A stretch of 64,000 bases of DNA. Source: Enterovibrio calviensis DSM 14347 (GTDB taxonomy: Bacteria > Pseudomonadota > Gammaproteobacteria > Enterobacterales > Vibrionaceae). Shown in pieces: positions 28,010-37,376 of this stretch. The first letter of the stretch is position 1; each line of letters opens with the position of its first letter. The stretch covers positions 806,001 to 870,000 of the forward strand of contig NZ_JHZA01000001.1 of the NCBI RefSeq assembly GCF_000621165.1. The letters are read 5' to 3'. Below the pieces are notes generated by a model that was not told where the DNA came from, made no database searches, and saw only the letters and a program-made list of their open reading frames with translations. A program made the translations under genes and the position numbers.

Positions 28010-29767
28010 TTACCGTTGTGAGTGCCGCCGTTTTACCAGTGTCTCTCTAACTGATGCGGCAATGTGCATGATCACATCGTTAAACGTTGCGCTATCTGGC
28101 TCGAAATCGACATTTAGCGTTAAGTTTTTAGGGTAGAAGCGGCTGAGGTCAGCACCAACACCGATAGCAGCAATGATGTCACCTTGTTTTTCCCTTTGTG
28201 CGATAACCTGCCTGAGGTGGTTGTCCAAATAGAAATCATCATTCGTCAGGTTAGTTGCCGTATCCATGGGGCTACCATCAGATATCACCAGTAACAGATG
28301 TTTAGATACATCCAATTGGCGCAGTCTTGAACATGCCCATTCAATGGCTTCACCATCAACGCCCTCTCGGAAAATGTCTCCCTTCATGAGTGCACTAAGG
28401 TTTTTAGAGCCTTGACGCCAATGCGTGTCGGCATCTTTAAAAATCAAATGGCAAACTTCATTCATTCTTCCTGGCATGACTTGTCTGCCCGTCTTAAGCC
28501 ATTGCTTATAAGGCTTTCCGCCATTCCACGCGTGGGTTGTATATCCCAGTACTTCAGTTGGCACTCCACCAATACCGAGCGCTCTGACGAGCCCATCCAC
28601 CAGATGGATGATATTTTCTATGTGTTGTCTCATGGAACCCGAGCAGTCAATCAGTATTGATACTGCACCATCCGGTTTGTCTATCACGCGTTCTTTGATA
28701 AATACGCGTCTATTCATTGGGGAAGAAACAACTTGTGAAAGGCGACTGCCGTCGATGTATCCTTCTTCCTCCTCAAATCTCCACCCATCGCGGACTTCTT
28801 GGTTTAAAACAAGCAACAGCCGTCTGGAAATTTCACGAAGATTAAGTCCTAAATGATTAAAGCGTTTATCAAGGATTGAGCGAAAATCAGCAAGCTGGGC
28901 GCTCCTGACTAATGAACAGGCATCGATTTCGGAATCAAACTCGCGACTAAACACGTGATACTGATGATGGTGTGCTTCAAAAGATTTGCTGTTTCCTCCT
29001 GTGGCTGAAGAGTAGGTATTGTCTGTATCAATGTCTGTGCTGAGTAATAGCGGAAATGCGCTGAGTATTTGATGTGTTCTCTCATCATCGTCGTCATTTT
29101 GCTCGCATTCACTGACCATTTTGGCCACTTTTTCGGCCAGTGATAATGCATGCCGCCCATAGTCTTTTTGATCATCCTTGCTTCGACGAAGCCCGTATAG
29201 CTCGTTGCCTACATGAGGTGCAATACCGGCACGGGTCGCTTCAATTAGGTCTTCAATTTCAGGGTCGATAGGCAGTGAAAAAAGGCGTGATCGAACCATT
29301 TGTATCACGGTGAACAGCAAGATACCGAGTTTTGACTCCATGAGGCTCGTATGCAATGCCAGCCTACTCCACGCATCAAATCGATGACGAATATTTTGCC
29401 GGGTTCCCAGCTGTAGGCCATCGCTGAACAAGGCTTCAGTGCGGAATTGTTCCAGCAGATCGAATAACATTCTAGCGACAGGATCGGCGGGCATTATTGA
29501 TTGATGAATCTCTGCATCACTGAACAATAGGCGTGCGGAAATGGCATCGGCGCGACCGCGTATTGCGCGCGTATCATGGCTAAAATCCTGTGCCTGAAGG
29601 TGAGAAGCAGATATAGGGATGAACACAGCCCCTTCGTAAAGTTGCTCTCCACGAAGTGTGAGGCGAGGGTTTCCCGTCTCTGAGCGAATGGTGGCCAGCG
29701 TGAGCTCTCGCCTGCGTTGTTGGGCGCGGGTAAATCGCAGCGGCTCGGTATGCTGTGTGCTGCTCAT
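28010..29767 (-). CDS. CobT-like VWA-domain protein
   Basis: 585 residues. It has a CobT N-terminal domain (about 15-330), a short acidic run near 230, and a C-terminal von Willebrand A domain (about 370-580) with the MIDAS motif DCSGSM and a later ISDGSP. In aerobic cobalamin synthesis CobT joins CobS and CobN to insert cobalt. No CobN and no cobalamin genes are in this window, and vibrios are not known for the aerobic route. CobS-CobT pairs also resemble MoxR-VWA pairs that help mature metalloenzymes. The start overlaps the end of the cobS-like gene by 4 bp, so the two are coupled. Confidence 0.87.
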   Translation of the reverse strand: MSSTQHTEPLRFTRAQQRRRELTLATIRSETGNPRLTLRGEQLYEGAVFIPISASHLQAQDFSHDTRAIRGRADAISARLLFSDAEIHQSIMPADPVARMLFDLLEQFRTEALFSDGLQLGTRQNIRHRFDAWSRLALHTSLMESKLGILLFTVIQMVRSRLFSLPIDPEIEDLIEATRAGIAPHVGNELYGLRRSKDDQKDYGRHALSLAEKVAKMVSECEQNDDDDERTHQILSAFPLLLSTDIDTDNTYSSATGGNSKSFEAHHHQYHVFSREFDSEIDACSLVRSAQLADFRSILDKRFNHLGLNLREISRRLLLVLNQEVRDGWRFEEEEGYIDGSRLSQVVSSPMNRRVFIKERVIDKPDGAVSILIDCSGSMRQHIENIIHLVDGLVRALGIGGVPTEVLGYTTHAWNGGKPYKQWLKTGRQVMPGRMNEVCHLIFKDADTHWRQGSKNLSALMKGDIFREGVDGEAIEWACSRLRQLDVSKHLLLVISDGSPMDTATNLTNDDFYLDNHLRQVIAQREKQGDIIAAIGVGADLSRFYPKNLTLNVDFEPDSATFNDVIMHIAASVRETLVKRRHSQR

Positions 29768-30807
29768 CTTTCAATGCCTGTTGGTGAGATGTTTTGATTC
29801 AAGGCTTTTTCATCTAGGGCTTCGTCATCCTCGACCTCGTTATCCATGGCTTCGTTATCCTCGACCTCTTCATTGAAACAACGTTGATAAAGTTCGTTGA
29901 TTAATGGCCATTCCGCTTCATCGCATTTGTTGAGGAAAGTGAGGCGAAAGGCAACCTTAGGGTCCGTGAAGATCTCGCAATTCTCCGCCCATGTGATCAC
30001 GGTGCGCGGAGACATTAATGTTGAGGTGTCACCCGTTTTGAACGCTTGACGTGTGAGGTTAGCGACTTCGACCATTTGCGCCACGAGCTTTCGCCCGTGC
30101 TCAGTATTTTTGGTGGGAACACGCGCCAACACAATCTTGGCTTCTGCCTCTGGTTCAAGGTAATTGAGTGTCACGACGAGGTTCCAGCGGTCGATTTGCG
30201 CCTGATTTAATATCTGGGTGCCATAATACAACCCCTGCAAATTCCCTAAGCCGACTGTGTTGGCGGTTGCAAAAAGGCGAAATGAGGGATGCGGTTCGAT
30301 CACTCGGTTTTTGTCTGTCATGACCAGCTTTCCATCTTTTTCAAGCAAGCGCTGAATCACAAACATCACGTCTGGCCTTCCCGCATCATACTCATCGAGG
30401 ATCAGTGCAATGGGGCGGCTTGCTGACCAAGGCAGAATGCCATCCTGAAATTCAGTGACCTGTTTTTCATTCCTAATGACTAAGGTGTCTTTCCCGACCA
30501 AATCCAATCGGCTGATATGTCCATCCAAGTTAATCCTCATACAAGGCCAGTTAAGACGGGCAGCCACTTGTTCGATGTGGGTAGATTTGCCTGTGCCGTG
30601 AAGTCCTTGAACCAGTGTTCTTCGGTTGTAAGTGAAGCCCGCGAGGATAGCCATGGTCACTTCTGGGTTGAACACATAGTCAGGATCAATCTTGGGTACT
30701 AACTCACTGGCGCTGGAAAACGCAGGGACAAGTAAACGCGTATCGATCCCGAATACTTCCTTGGCAGATACCTGAATGTCAGGTCCTTGTAACATTGTGG
30801 TCTCCAT
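29764..30807 (-). CDS. CobS-like AAA+ ATPase
   Basis: 347 residues from the ATG at 30807, chosen because GGAGGAGC precedes it; a longer frame to 30870 has no such site. The N-terminal CobS region (VSAKEVFGIDTRLLVPAF) is followed by Walker A GLHGTGKST, Walker B ALILDEYDAG and sensor 1 FATANTVGLG. The core closely follows rhizobial CobS. The C-terminus is an acidic imperfect repeat (VEDNEAMDNEVEDDEALDE) not usual for CobS. It is divergent from xsc. Partnered with the CobT-like protein, it may power remodelling or metal insertion of another enzyme in this locus; the target is unknown. Confidence 0.88.
   Translation of the reverse strand: METTMLQGPDIQVSAKEVFGIDTRLLVPAFSSASELVPKIDPDYVFNPEVTMAILAGFTYNRRTLVQGLHGTGKSTHIEQVAARLNWPCMRINLDGHISRLDLVGKDTLVIRNEKQVTEFQDGILPWSASRPIALILDEYDAGRPDVMFVIQRLLEKDGKLVMTDKNRVIEPHPSFRLFATANTVGLGNLQGLYYGTQILNQAQIDRWNLVVTLNYLEPEAEAKIVLARVPTKNTEHGRKLVAQMVEVANLTRQAFKTGDTSTLMSPRTVITWAENCEIFTDPKVAFRLTFLNKCDEAEWPLINELYQRCFNEEVEDNEAMDNEVEDDEALDEKALNQNISPTGIER
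29785..29880. repeat. Imperfect repeats encoding the acidic tail of the CobS-like protein
   Basis: The plus strand repeats words such as GGCTTCGT(C/T)ATCCTCGACCTC with variations over about 90 bp. They encode Glu/Asp-rich units ending the AAA+ protein. Length changes in this stretch would stay in frame if whole units are added or lost. Confidence 0.6.
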
Positions 30808-30900
30808 TGCTCCTCCTTCACTAAGCCTTTCAGCAAGCTTTTGTGCTTCCTGCTTCACCAACGATGCCATTTCTCGGTGGTGAGACTTTCGATAATTTAT

Positions 30901-31000
30901 ATTCCGTTATTTGAATTATGCATTGACCGATACGGAAACATGGCATTAACTAAATTGTAAATTCCGTATAACGAAACATTTAATTCCATATTATGAAATT
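30901..31000. promoter_or_regulatory. Cluster of TTCC...GAA operator-like sites between cobS-like and xsc
   Basis: Related near-palindromes occur at 30901-30916 (ATTCCGTTATTTGAAT), 30961-30978 (ATTCCGTATAACGAAACA) and 30982-31000 (AATTCCATATTATGAAATT), with a half-site ATACGGAAA at about 30930. The shared pattern TTCCRTAT..GAA is in keeping with IclR-family operators. The last copy ends 16 bp before the xsc ATG. Both directions (cobS/cobT and xsc) could be controlled together. Confidence 0.5.
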
Positions 31001-31016
31001 TAGCAAGGAGAACGTT

Positions 31017-32828
31017 ATGAGCGAATCGTCGGTGCGCACTGTTGTTGAAGGTCCAACTAAGATGACGCCATCAGAAGCATTTGTGGAAACACTGGTCGCA
31101 AACAACGTCACAACGATGTTTGGCATCATGGGTTCTGCGTTCATGGATGCGATGGATATCTTTGCGCCTGCGGGGATTCAGATGATCCCAGTGGTGCACG
31201 AGCAGGGTGCAGCGCACATGGCAGATGGCTACTCACGTGTATCCGGAAATCACGGGGTGGTGATTGGCCAGAATGGCCCAGGGATCAGTAACTGTGTCAC
31301 CGCGATTGCGGCGGCTTACTGGGCGCACAGTCCGGTAGTGATGATTACACCAGAAACAGGCACCATGACGATGGGGCTGGGAGGTTTTCAAGAATGTAAC
31401 CAACTCCCGATGTTCCAAGAATTCACCAAATACCAAGGACACGTGACTCACCCAGCGAGAATGGCCGAGTACACCGGACGTTGCTTCGACAGGGCGATGA
31501 GTGAAATGGGTCCAACTCAGCTAAATATTCCCCGCGATTACTTTTATGGCGAGATCACCTGTGAAATTCCAAAACCTGCCCGTTTAGACCGCGGCCCTGG
31601 CGGTGAAAAAAGCCTGAATGAAGCCGCTGATATTCTCGCAGAAGCCAAGTTTCCTGTGATCATTTCTGGTGGCGGCGTGGTGATGGCTGACGCCGTTGAA
31701 GAGTGTAAAGCGTTGGCAGAGCGATTAGGCGCACCAGTAGTAAACAGCTACCTGCATAATGATTCTTTCCCTGCTTCACACCCACAATGGTGTGGGCCAC
31801 TGGGTTACCAAGGTTCCAAAGCGGCGATGAAGTTGATTGCGCAAGCAGACGTTGTGATTGCGCTGGGATCACGCCTCGGGCCATTTGGCACCTTGCCACA
31901 ACATGGTCTCGATTACTGGCCGCAGCATGCCAAAATCATCCAAATTGATGCTGACAATAAAATGCTGGGGCTGGTGAAGAAAATTTCTGTCGGCATCTGT
32001 GGAGACGCAAAAGCCGCCGCCGTGGCATTGACCGAGCGCTTAAGCGGTCGCGAGCTGGCATGTGATGGCAATCTCGACGAACGCACGAGCATCATGAAAC
32101 AAGAAAAAGACGCGTGGGAAAAAGAGCTGGATGAGTGGACACATGAAAAAGACGCTTTCAGCCTAGACATGATTGAACACAATGGAAAAGAAACGCCATT
32201 TTCTGGTGGCGAATACCTCCACCCAAGACAAGTCCTTCGCGAGCTTGAAAAAGCGATGCCTGAAGATGTCATGGTATCTACCGATATTGGCAACATTAAC
32301 TCTATTTCCAACAGCTATTTAAGATTTGAAAAGCCCCGTAGTTTCTTCGCAGCAATGAGTTTTGGTAACTGCGGTTACGCTTTCCCAACCATTATTGGCG
32401 CGAAGATGGCTGCGCCTGAGAGACCTGCCGTTTCTTATGCAGGCGATGGCGCTTGGGGAATGAGCCTTGCTGAAACCATGACCTGCGTTCGACATAACAT
32501 TCCTGTGACGGCAGTGGTTTTCCATAATCGACAGTGGGGGGCAGAGAAAAAGAACCAAGTTGATTTCTACAACCGTCGCTTTGTTGCCGGTGAGTTGGAT
32601 AACGAAAGCTTCGCAGAGATTGCGCGTGCCATGGGTGCAGAAGGTGTCACTGTTGATCGGCTTGAAGATGTTGGCCCAGCGTTAAAAACCGCTATAGACA
32701 AGCAAATGAACGAAGGGAAAACCACGGTGATTGAAATCATGTGTACTCAGGAGCTGGGAGACCCGTTCCGCCGTGATGCGCTTTCTACCCCTGTTCGTTT
32801 CCTCGAAAAATACCAAGATTATGTGTAA
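31017..32828 (+). CDS. xsc: Sulfoacetaldehyde acetyltransferase (Xsc)
   Basis: 603 residues from the ATG at 31017, which has AAGGAG 8 nt upstream; a longer frame starts inside an operator site. The thiamine-diphosphate enzyme layout is present: PYR domain (about 15-180, with HEQGAAHMADGYSRVSG and IGQNGPGISN), central domain, and PP domain with GDGAWGMSLAE and HNRQWG. The QNGPGISN and GGFQE segments are those of Xsc rather than acetolactate synthase. It converts sulfoacetaldehyde and phosphate to acetyl phosphate and sulfite, the common exit of taurine, isethionate and related sulfonates. With the GMC dehydrogenase and TRAP importer it completes an isethionate route. No sulfite exporter or pta was seen beside it. 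Confidence 0.92.
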   Translation: MSESSVRTVVEGPTKMTPSEAFVETLVANNVTTMFGIMGSAFMDAMDIFAPAGIQMIPVVHEQGAAHMADGYSRVSGNHGVVIGQNGPGISNCVTAIAAAYWAHSPVVMITPETGTMTMGLGGFQECNQLPMFQEFTKYQGHVTHPARMAEYTGRCFDRAMSEMGPTQLNIPRDYFYGEITCEIPKPARLDRGPGGEKSLNEAADILAEAKFPVIISGGGVVMADAVEECKALAERLGAPVVNSYLHNDSFPASHPQWCGPLGYQGSKAAMKLIAQADVVIALGSRLGPFGTLPQHGLDYWPQHAKIIQIDADNKMLGLVKKISVGICGDAKAAAVALTERLSGRELACDGNLDERTSIMKQEKDAWEKELDEWTHEKDAFSLDMIEHNGKETPFSGGEYLHPRQVLRELEKAMPEDVMVSTDIGNINSISNSYLRFEKPRSFFAAMSFGNCGYAFPTIIGAKMAAPERPAVSYAGDGAWGMSLAETMTCVRHNIPVTAVVFHNRQWGAEKKNQVDFYNRRFVAGELDNESFAEIARAMGAEGVTVDRLEDVGPALKTAIDKQMNEGKTTVIEIMCTQELGDPFRRDALSTPVRFLEKYQDYV

Positions 32829-33354
32829 TCACATCTCGCGAAGTCAGCGGCACAAAGCGAAGAAACTCATAAAATAAATCAAGGGTAAGTACTTGGCTGA
32901 GGGAACTCGGCCAAACCTTTCTCCAATCAAACCGGACAAATGAAGACATGAAGCAGTCAGCGGCTGTTGATTCGGGGTTTCAATCGATAAAAAACTGCCT
33001 TGTTATCGTCTTGTCATTGCCTTAACGCTTGCTGCCAGCGTCTCTTTGAACAAAAACCACACGTTGAATGCCGTTATATTGTAACCGACGGTAACGAAAT
33101 TAGATGTCCCCAAACCGCTGAAAAATCGTCATTCATGCTGTGAATGTCCTGTAATTTCAGGGCTTGATCGCAGTGGGTTACCCTGTTGTCTCCATGTATT
33201 AACACTGAGTCATGCGATAATTGTCTAGACTCTTGTGTTTCGGCGGAAATATACTGCGCATCCTGTTATTACATTAGGAATACTGCGTGGACCCCTCCTC
33301 GAATCAATTGTGTAAACCGTACTTGGTCGTTTGTTATCAAGGGAGAGCACTAAA
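32829..33354. other. Intergenic region after xsc
   Basis: 526 bp without a supported gene. A hairpin TTGGCTGAG-GGAA-CTCGGCCAA at 32893-32914 may help end the xsc message, although it lacks a T run. The part before 33355 is probably the leader of the CNNM genes; no known riboswitch was recognised. Confidence 0.5.
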
Positions 33355-34731
33355 ATGATTGAGCCCTTTCTAACCCTGTTATTTGGCATTCTTCTTATCT
33401 TGGCGATTATTGCAGCAAACGGTTATTTCGTTGCGCAAGAATTCGCGTACATGGCAGTAGACAGAGCAAAGCTCGCTACGTTAGCCGCTACCGGCGATGA
33501 AGCCGCAAAACGCGCGTTAGCTGTTACCAAACGCACCAGCTTCATGCTTTCCGGTGCGCAGCTTGGCATCACAGTGACAGGCCTTGTACTTGGCTTTGTT
33601 GCTGAGCCGCTTGTTGGTCAATCTATGGGCGTGATCTTGCAAAGCTTTGGACTGTCGTTAGAAGCCGGCATTGCTATTGGTACGATTGCCACGCTTGGTG
33701 TGGCGATGGTCGTTCAAATGATTTTTGGTGAGCTATATCCTAAGAATCTTGCGATTGCGAACGCTGAACCTATGTCACGCATGATGTCGCGTTCGACATT
33801 GATTTACATGTCAGCTTTTGGCTGGATCATCAGCTTCTTTGATAAATCTTCTAACCTTCTGCTGCGTGCTGTTCGCATCGAACCGGTGCACGATCTTGAT
33901 GTGAGCGCATCAGAGGAAGATTTACACCATATCATCGCGAACTCGCGTGAAAGCGGCGACTTGCCTGTGGAGTTGTCACTGATGATGGATCGCATTCTAG
34001 ATTTCCCTGAGCGCGATGTAGAGCATGCCATGGTGCCGCGCTCGCAAGTGGATTGGGTTGAGCCTGAAACCACGCTGACCGAGCTTCTGTCATTGATGGC
34101 ACAAGCGCACACGCGTTATCCGGTAATCAACGACGATGATGCCCCTGTTGGTGTGGTGCATCTTTCCGATGTGCTGGCTCATATGGGTGCGGGCAATGCC
34201 GAAGATACCGTTGAGGCGGTGATGCGTCCTGCAACTGTTCTACCAACCTTGATGCGCCTGCCTGACGCACTGGATCAATTGGTCACCTCTACCAATCAAC
34301 TCGCTTGTGTTATCGATGAATACGGCGGCTTTGCGGGTGTTCTGACGATTGAAGATTTGGCGATGGAAATTGTTGGCGAAATTACCGACGAGCATGACGC
34401 AGACGCTGGCGAAGCTGTTGTGTCTGAAAGCGAGAATGTCTGGTTAATGGAAGGTGATGTCCACATCGACGAGGTAGAACGTGCCATTGGTTATGATCTA
34501 CCGAGAGGCGATGTTGAAACCATCGCAGGTATCTTGATTGCCGAACGTGGTGCACTGCCTGCCGAGGGCGAGACCGTTAACATCGAACTCCCTGTCGACC
34601 CGTCTGAGTTCGCATCTGGCGAGCTCTTCAAGCGCCATCTTGAAGTAGAAGTATTGCGCATCGAGCGACACGTACCGACAGAGGTCCGTGTAAAGCTAGT
34701 AGAGAAGCTGGTTGAGGAGGGCGAAGAATGA
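33355..34731 (+). CDS. CNNM/CorC-family membrane protein with CBS pair (hemolysin-family)
   Basis: 458 residues from the ATG at 33355 (ribosome site AAGGGAGAG); an upstream TTG extension is less likely. Order of domains: CNNM transmembrane domain (DUF21, about 5-195, including NGYFVAQEFAYMAVDR and the GELYPKNLAIANAEP motif), tandem CBS domains (about 210-335, with RYPVINDDDAPVGVVHLSD and VIDEYGGFAGVLTIEDL), and a C-terminal CorC/HlyC domain (about 350-440). The family includes magnesium and cobalt efflux or uptake proteins; the hemolysin name is historical. The next gene is a shorter paralogue that overlaps by 4 bp. Confidence 0.9.
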   Translation: MIEPFLTLLFGILLILAIIAANGYFVAQEFAYMAVDRAKLATLAATGDEAAKRALAVTKRTSFMLSGAQLGITVTGLVLGFVAEPLVGQSMGVILQSFGLSLEAGIAIGTIATLGVAMVVQMIFGELYPKNLAIANAEPMSRMMSRSTLIYMSAFGWIISFFDKSSNLLLRAVRIEPVHDLDVSASEEDLHHIIANSRESGDLPVELSLMMDRILDFPERDVEHAMVPRSQVDWVEPETTLTELLSLMAQAHTRYPVINDDDAPVGVVHLSDVLAHMGAGNAEDTVEAVMRPATVLPTLMRLPDALDQLVTSTNQLACVIDEYGGFAGVLTIEDLAMEIVGEITDEHDADAGEAVVSESENVWLMEGDVHIDEVERAIGYDLPRGDVETIAGILIAERGALPAEGETVNIELPVDPSEFASGELFKRHLEVEVLRIERHVPTEVRVKLVEKLVEEGEE

Positions 34732-35747
34732 TGACTGATCCGTTGATTGTCACCTTAGTGACCACAGCCCTCATCGTATTGAGTGGCTTTTTCGTTATCA
34801 TCGAGTTTGCCTTGATGGGTGCCCGTCGTCACCGCCTAGAAGAAATGGCGGTTGAGAGCGCTTCTGCGCGTGCTGCATTGCGCGGCATGAACGATCTTAC
34901 GCTGATGCTAGCTGGTGCCCAGTTGGGTATTACGTTCTGTACCTTTGCGTTGGGTGCGATTACCAAGCCCGCGGTTGACCTTTGGGTCGGCCCAGTGTTT
35001 CTTGCTATGGGTATGCCTGAATGGGCAGCTGGCGGAGCATCCTTTGGTTTCGCGTTGTTTGTTGTCACTTTCCTTCACCTTGTGGTGGGTGAAATGGCAC
35101 CAAAATCTTGGTCGATTGCACACCCAGAAAAGTCTGCGCTTGCCATTGGTATCGTTGCTCGCGCTTACGTTTGGCCGCTGCGTCCGTTATTAAACTGGAT
35201 CAACAGCATTGCAAACCGACTGGTGAAAGCGTCTGGCGTTGAACCTGTTGAGAGTGCCGCTGTTGGTGGCCAGGATGTGAGTACCATTCGCCAACTCGTT
35301 GAGCATTCGGGCAAAGTGGGTACGCTGAAACCAAACATCCAGAAACAACTGTCTGGCCTTATCGATCTGAGTTCAATTCCGGTTGAAACCTTGGTGACAG
35401 AAGGGCAGGTCATGGCGCATGTTGATAAACTTGCAACCGTTGCTGACGTGCGCGCAGCTGCGATGGCGACGGGTCACCTGCGTATTCTGGTTTACGGAAA
35501 GCGTGGCTTGAAACCGCTGGTTGTTCACGTGCGTGATACCTTGCTGGAGCCGGAAGACAGACCAGCAAGAGAAGTGGCGCGTAAGGCCTATGTGCTTGAT
35601 GCAAACACACCCGTTTACGAAGCACTGGCGCGTATGCGTGAAGCGAGTGTTCAGTTAGCTGTTGTGAGCAAAGGCGAGAAGATGCTTGGCGTGGTGACTT
35701 TGGCCGACATATTGAAATGCGTTTTGCCTACGACTGAAACGAACTAA
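34728..35747 (+). CDS. Second CNNM/CBS-family membrane protein
   Basis: 339 residues. The CNNM domain (about 1-195) has FFVIIEFALMGARRHRLEEM and VVGEMAPKSWSIAHPEK, followed by one recognisable CBS pair (about 215-335) ending AVVSKGEKMLGVVTLADIL. It lacks the C-terminal CorC domain of its upstream partner, so it is a shorter form. Its ATG lies inside the stop region of the upstream gene (ATGATGA), so translation is coupled and the two likely form a heteromeric divalent-cation transporter. A strong terminator follows at 35767. Confidence 0.88.
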   Translation: MMTDPLIVTLVTTALIVLSGFFVIIEFALMGARRHRLEEMAVESASARAALRGMNDLTLMLAGAQLGITFCTFALGAITKPAVDLWVGPVFLAMGMPEWAAGGASFGFALFVVTFLHLVVGEMAPKSWSIAHPEKSALAIGIVARAYVWPLRPLLNWINSIANRLVKASGVEPVESAAVGGQDVSTIRQLVEHSGKVGTLKPNIQKQLSGLIDLSSIPVETLVTEGQVMAHVDKLATVADVRAAAMATGHLRILVYGKRGLKPLVVHVRDTLLEPEDRPAREVARKAYVLDANTPVYEALARMREASVQLAVVSKGEKMLGVVTLADILKCVLPTTETN

Positions 35748-35766
35748 TTAGTCGTTCTGCCCAAAT

Positions 35767-35797
35767 AAAAACGCCGCTGATTAGCGGCGTTTTTTTG
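35767..35797. terminator. Symmetric intrinsic terminator
   Basis: AAAAACGCCGCT-GATT-AGCGGCGTTTTTTT. It sits between the convergent CNNM operon and the catalase gene and can serve both strands. Confidence 0.9.
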
Positions 35798-35824
35798 TTA
35801 GAAACCTACAAGGCGACAGGGCGT

Positions 35825-37285
35825 TTACAAGCCTAAGGTATTCGCGATGCGTTGGCCGTAGTCGGCATCTGCATGGCTAAAGTGTTCAACCATTTTGCGC
35901 TGAACATCTTCAGAAGCTTGTGACAGAGAACCACAGATGGTTTCAATCAGACGCGCCTTTTCCTCGTCGCTGAACAAGCGATACAGGTTACCTGCTTGGG
36001 CAAAGTCATCTTGATCGTAGCGGCTGTAACGATCGGCTTCGCCGTCTAAGCGAAGTGGCGGCTCTTTGAACTCAATCGCTTCAACCAAATCATCTTGTTG
36101 GTTAGGGCCAAAGTTTGGCGATGCATTTTGCCCAGTCTGATGGCCAGAGTAAGGGCACTGTGTTCCCGCCATTGCGCCAGCGCGTTGGTAATGGTTTGCC
36201 TGAGTCGCGTGCGGGCAGTTCACAGGTAGATGGTTGTAGTTAGCGCCTAAGCGGTAACGTTGTGCATCCGCATAAGCAAACAAGCGTGCCTGCAGCATTT
36301 TGTCTGGAGACGCACCCACACCCGGAACCAAGTTGCTTGGTGCTAGCGCCACTTGTTCAACTTCAGCAAAATAATTTTCTGGTAAACGGTTCAGTTCTAG
36401 CTCACCAATTTCAATCAACGGGTAATCGCTGTGCGGCCATACCTTTGTGAGATCGAATGGGTTGATGTGGTACGTGTTCGCATCGTCTTCTGGCATGATT
36501 TGAACGTTCACGCTCCAACGAGGGAAGTTGCCGTCTTGAATGGCGATAACAAGATCACGTTGGCTTGAATCTGGATCAATGCCACGCAGCGTCGCCGCTT
36601 GGTCATTGGTTAGATTCACCACACCTTGTTGGCTCTTAAAGTGAAACTTCACCCAAAAACGCTCACCCTGCTTGTTCCATAGTGAGTATGTGTGCGAACC
36701 GTAACCATGCATTTGGCGATAGTTTGCAGGAATGCCGCGATCAGACATTAGCACCGTCACTTGGTGCATACATTCTGGGTTTAGTGACCAGAACTCCCAC
36801 ATAGCCTGAGCATCTTTCAGGTTCGTGTGAGGGTTACGTTTCTGGGTGTGTATGAAATCAGGGAACTTGATACCGTCACGCAGGAAAAATGTTGGTGTGT
36901 TATTGCCAACAATGTCGTGGTTACCGCGTTGCGTGTAGAAACGTAGACCAAAACCGCGTGGGTCACGCTCTGCATCTGCCGACCCCATCTCGCCGCCCAC
37001 CGTTGAAAAACGAACGAACGTTTCCGTCTGTTTACCTTCGCCATTGAAGTGGTCGGCGAGGGTGAACTCAGACATATCACGCGTCAACGTGAATGTGCCG
37101 TATGCGCCAGTCCCTTTTGCGTGAACGATACGCTCAGGAATGCGCTCTCGGTTAAAGTGGGCGAGTTTTTCAATCAGGTGCCAATCTTGCAGTAATACTG
37201 GCCCGCGCTCTCCGGCAGTCAGAGAATTTTGATCATCGGCGACAGGTGCGCCATTTTGGCTAGTGAGGTAACGAGTGTTTTCCAT
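35825..37285 (-). CDS. katA: Monofunctional haem catalase (small subunit, clade 3 type)
   Basis: 486 residues from the ATG at 37285 with AGGGAATAAC before it; a longer frame to 37324 lacks a ribosome site. It breaks down hydrogen peroxide. The active-site His lies in ERIVHAKGTGAYG, the distal Asn in VGNNTPTFFLRD, and the haem-ligand Tyr in RLFAYADAQRYRLG. Length and the lack of a C-terminal flavodoxin-like domain mark it as small-subunit. It stands alone, between the CNNM operon and the LacI gene. An FNR-like box lies about 90 bp upstream of the start. Confidence 0.93.
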   Translation of the reverse strand: MENTRYLTSQNGAPVADDQNSLTAGERGPVLLQDWHLIEKLAHFNRERIPERIVHAKGTGAYGTFTLTRDMSEFTLADHFNGEGKQTETFVRFSTVGGEMGSADAERDPRGFGLRFYTQRGNHDIVGNNTPTFFLRDGIKFPDFIHTQKRNPHTNLKDAQAMWEFWSLNPECMHQVTVLMSDRGIPANYRQMHGYGSHTYSLWNKQGERFWVKFHFKSQQGVVNLTNDQAATLRGIDPDSSQRDLVIAIQDGNFPRWSVNVQIMPEDDANTYHINPFDLTKVWPHSDYPLIEIGELELNRLPENYFAEVEQVALAPSNLVPGVGASPDKMLQARLFAYADAQRYRLGANYNHLPVNCPHATQANHYQRAGAMAGTQCPYSGHQTGQNASPNFGPNQQDDLVEAIEFKEPPLRLDGEADRYSRYDQDDFAQAGNLYRLFSDEEKARLIETICGSLSQASEDVQRKMVEHFSHADADYGQRIANTLGL

Positions 37286-37376
37286 GTTATTCCCTAAATA
37301 TGTCAATGCATCGTGCATAAACAAGAATCAATATCATTCCATGCTGGGAAATTACAAAATTTCTTAGTTATAAATA

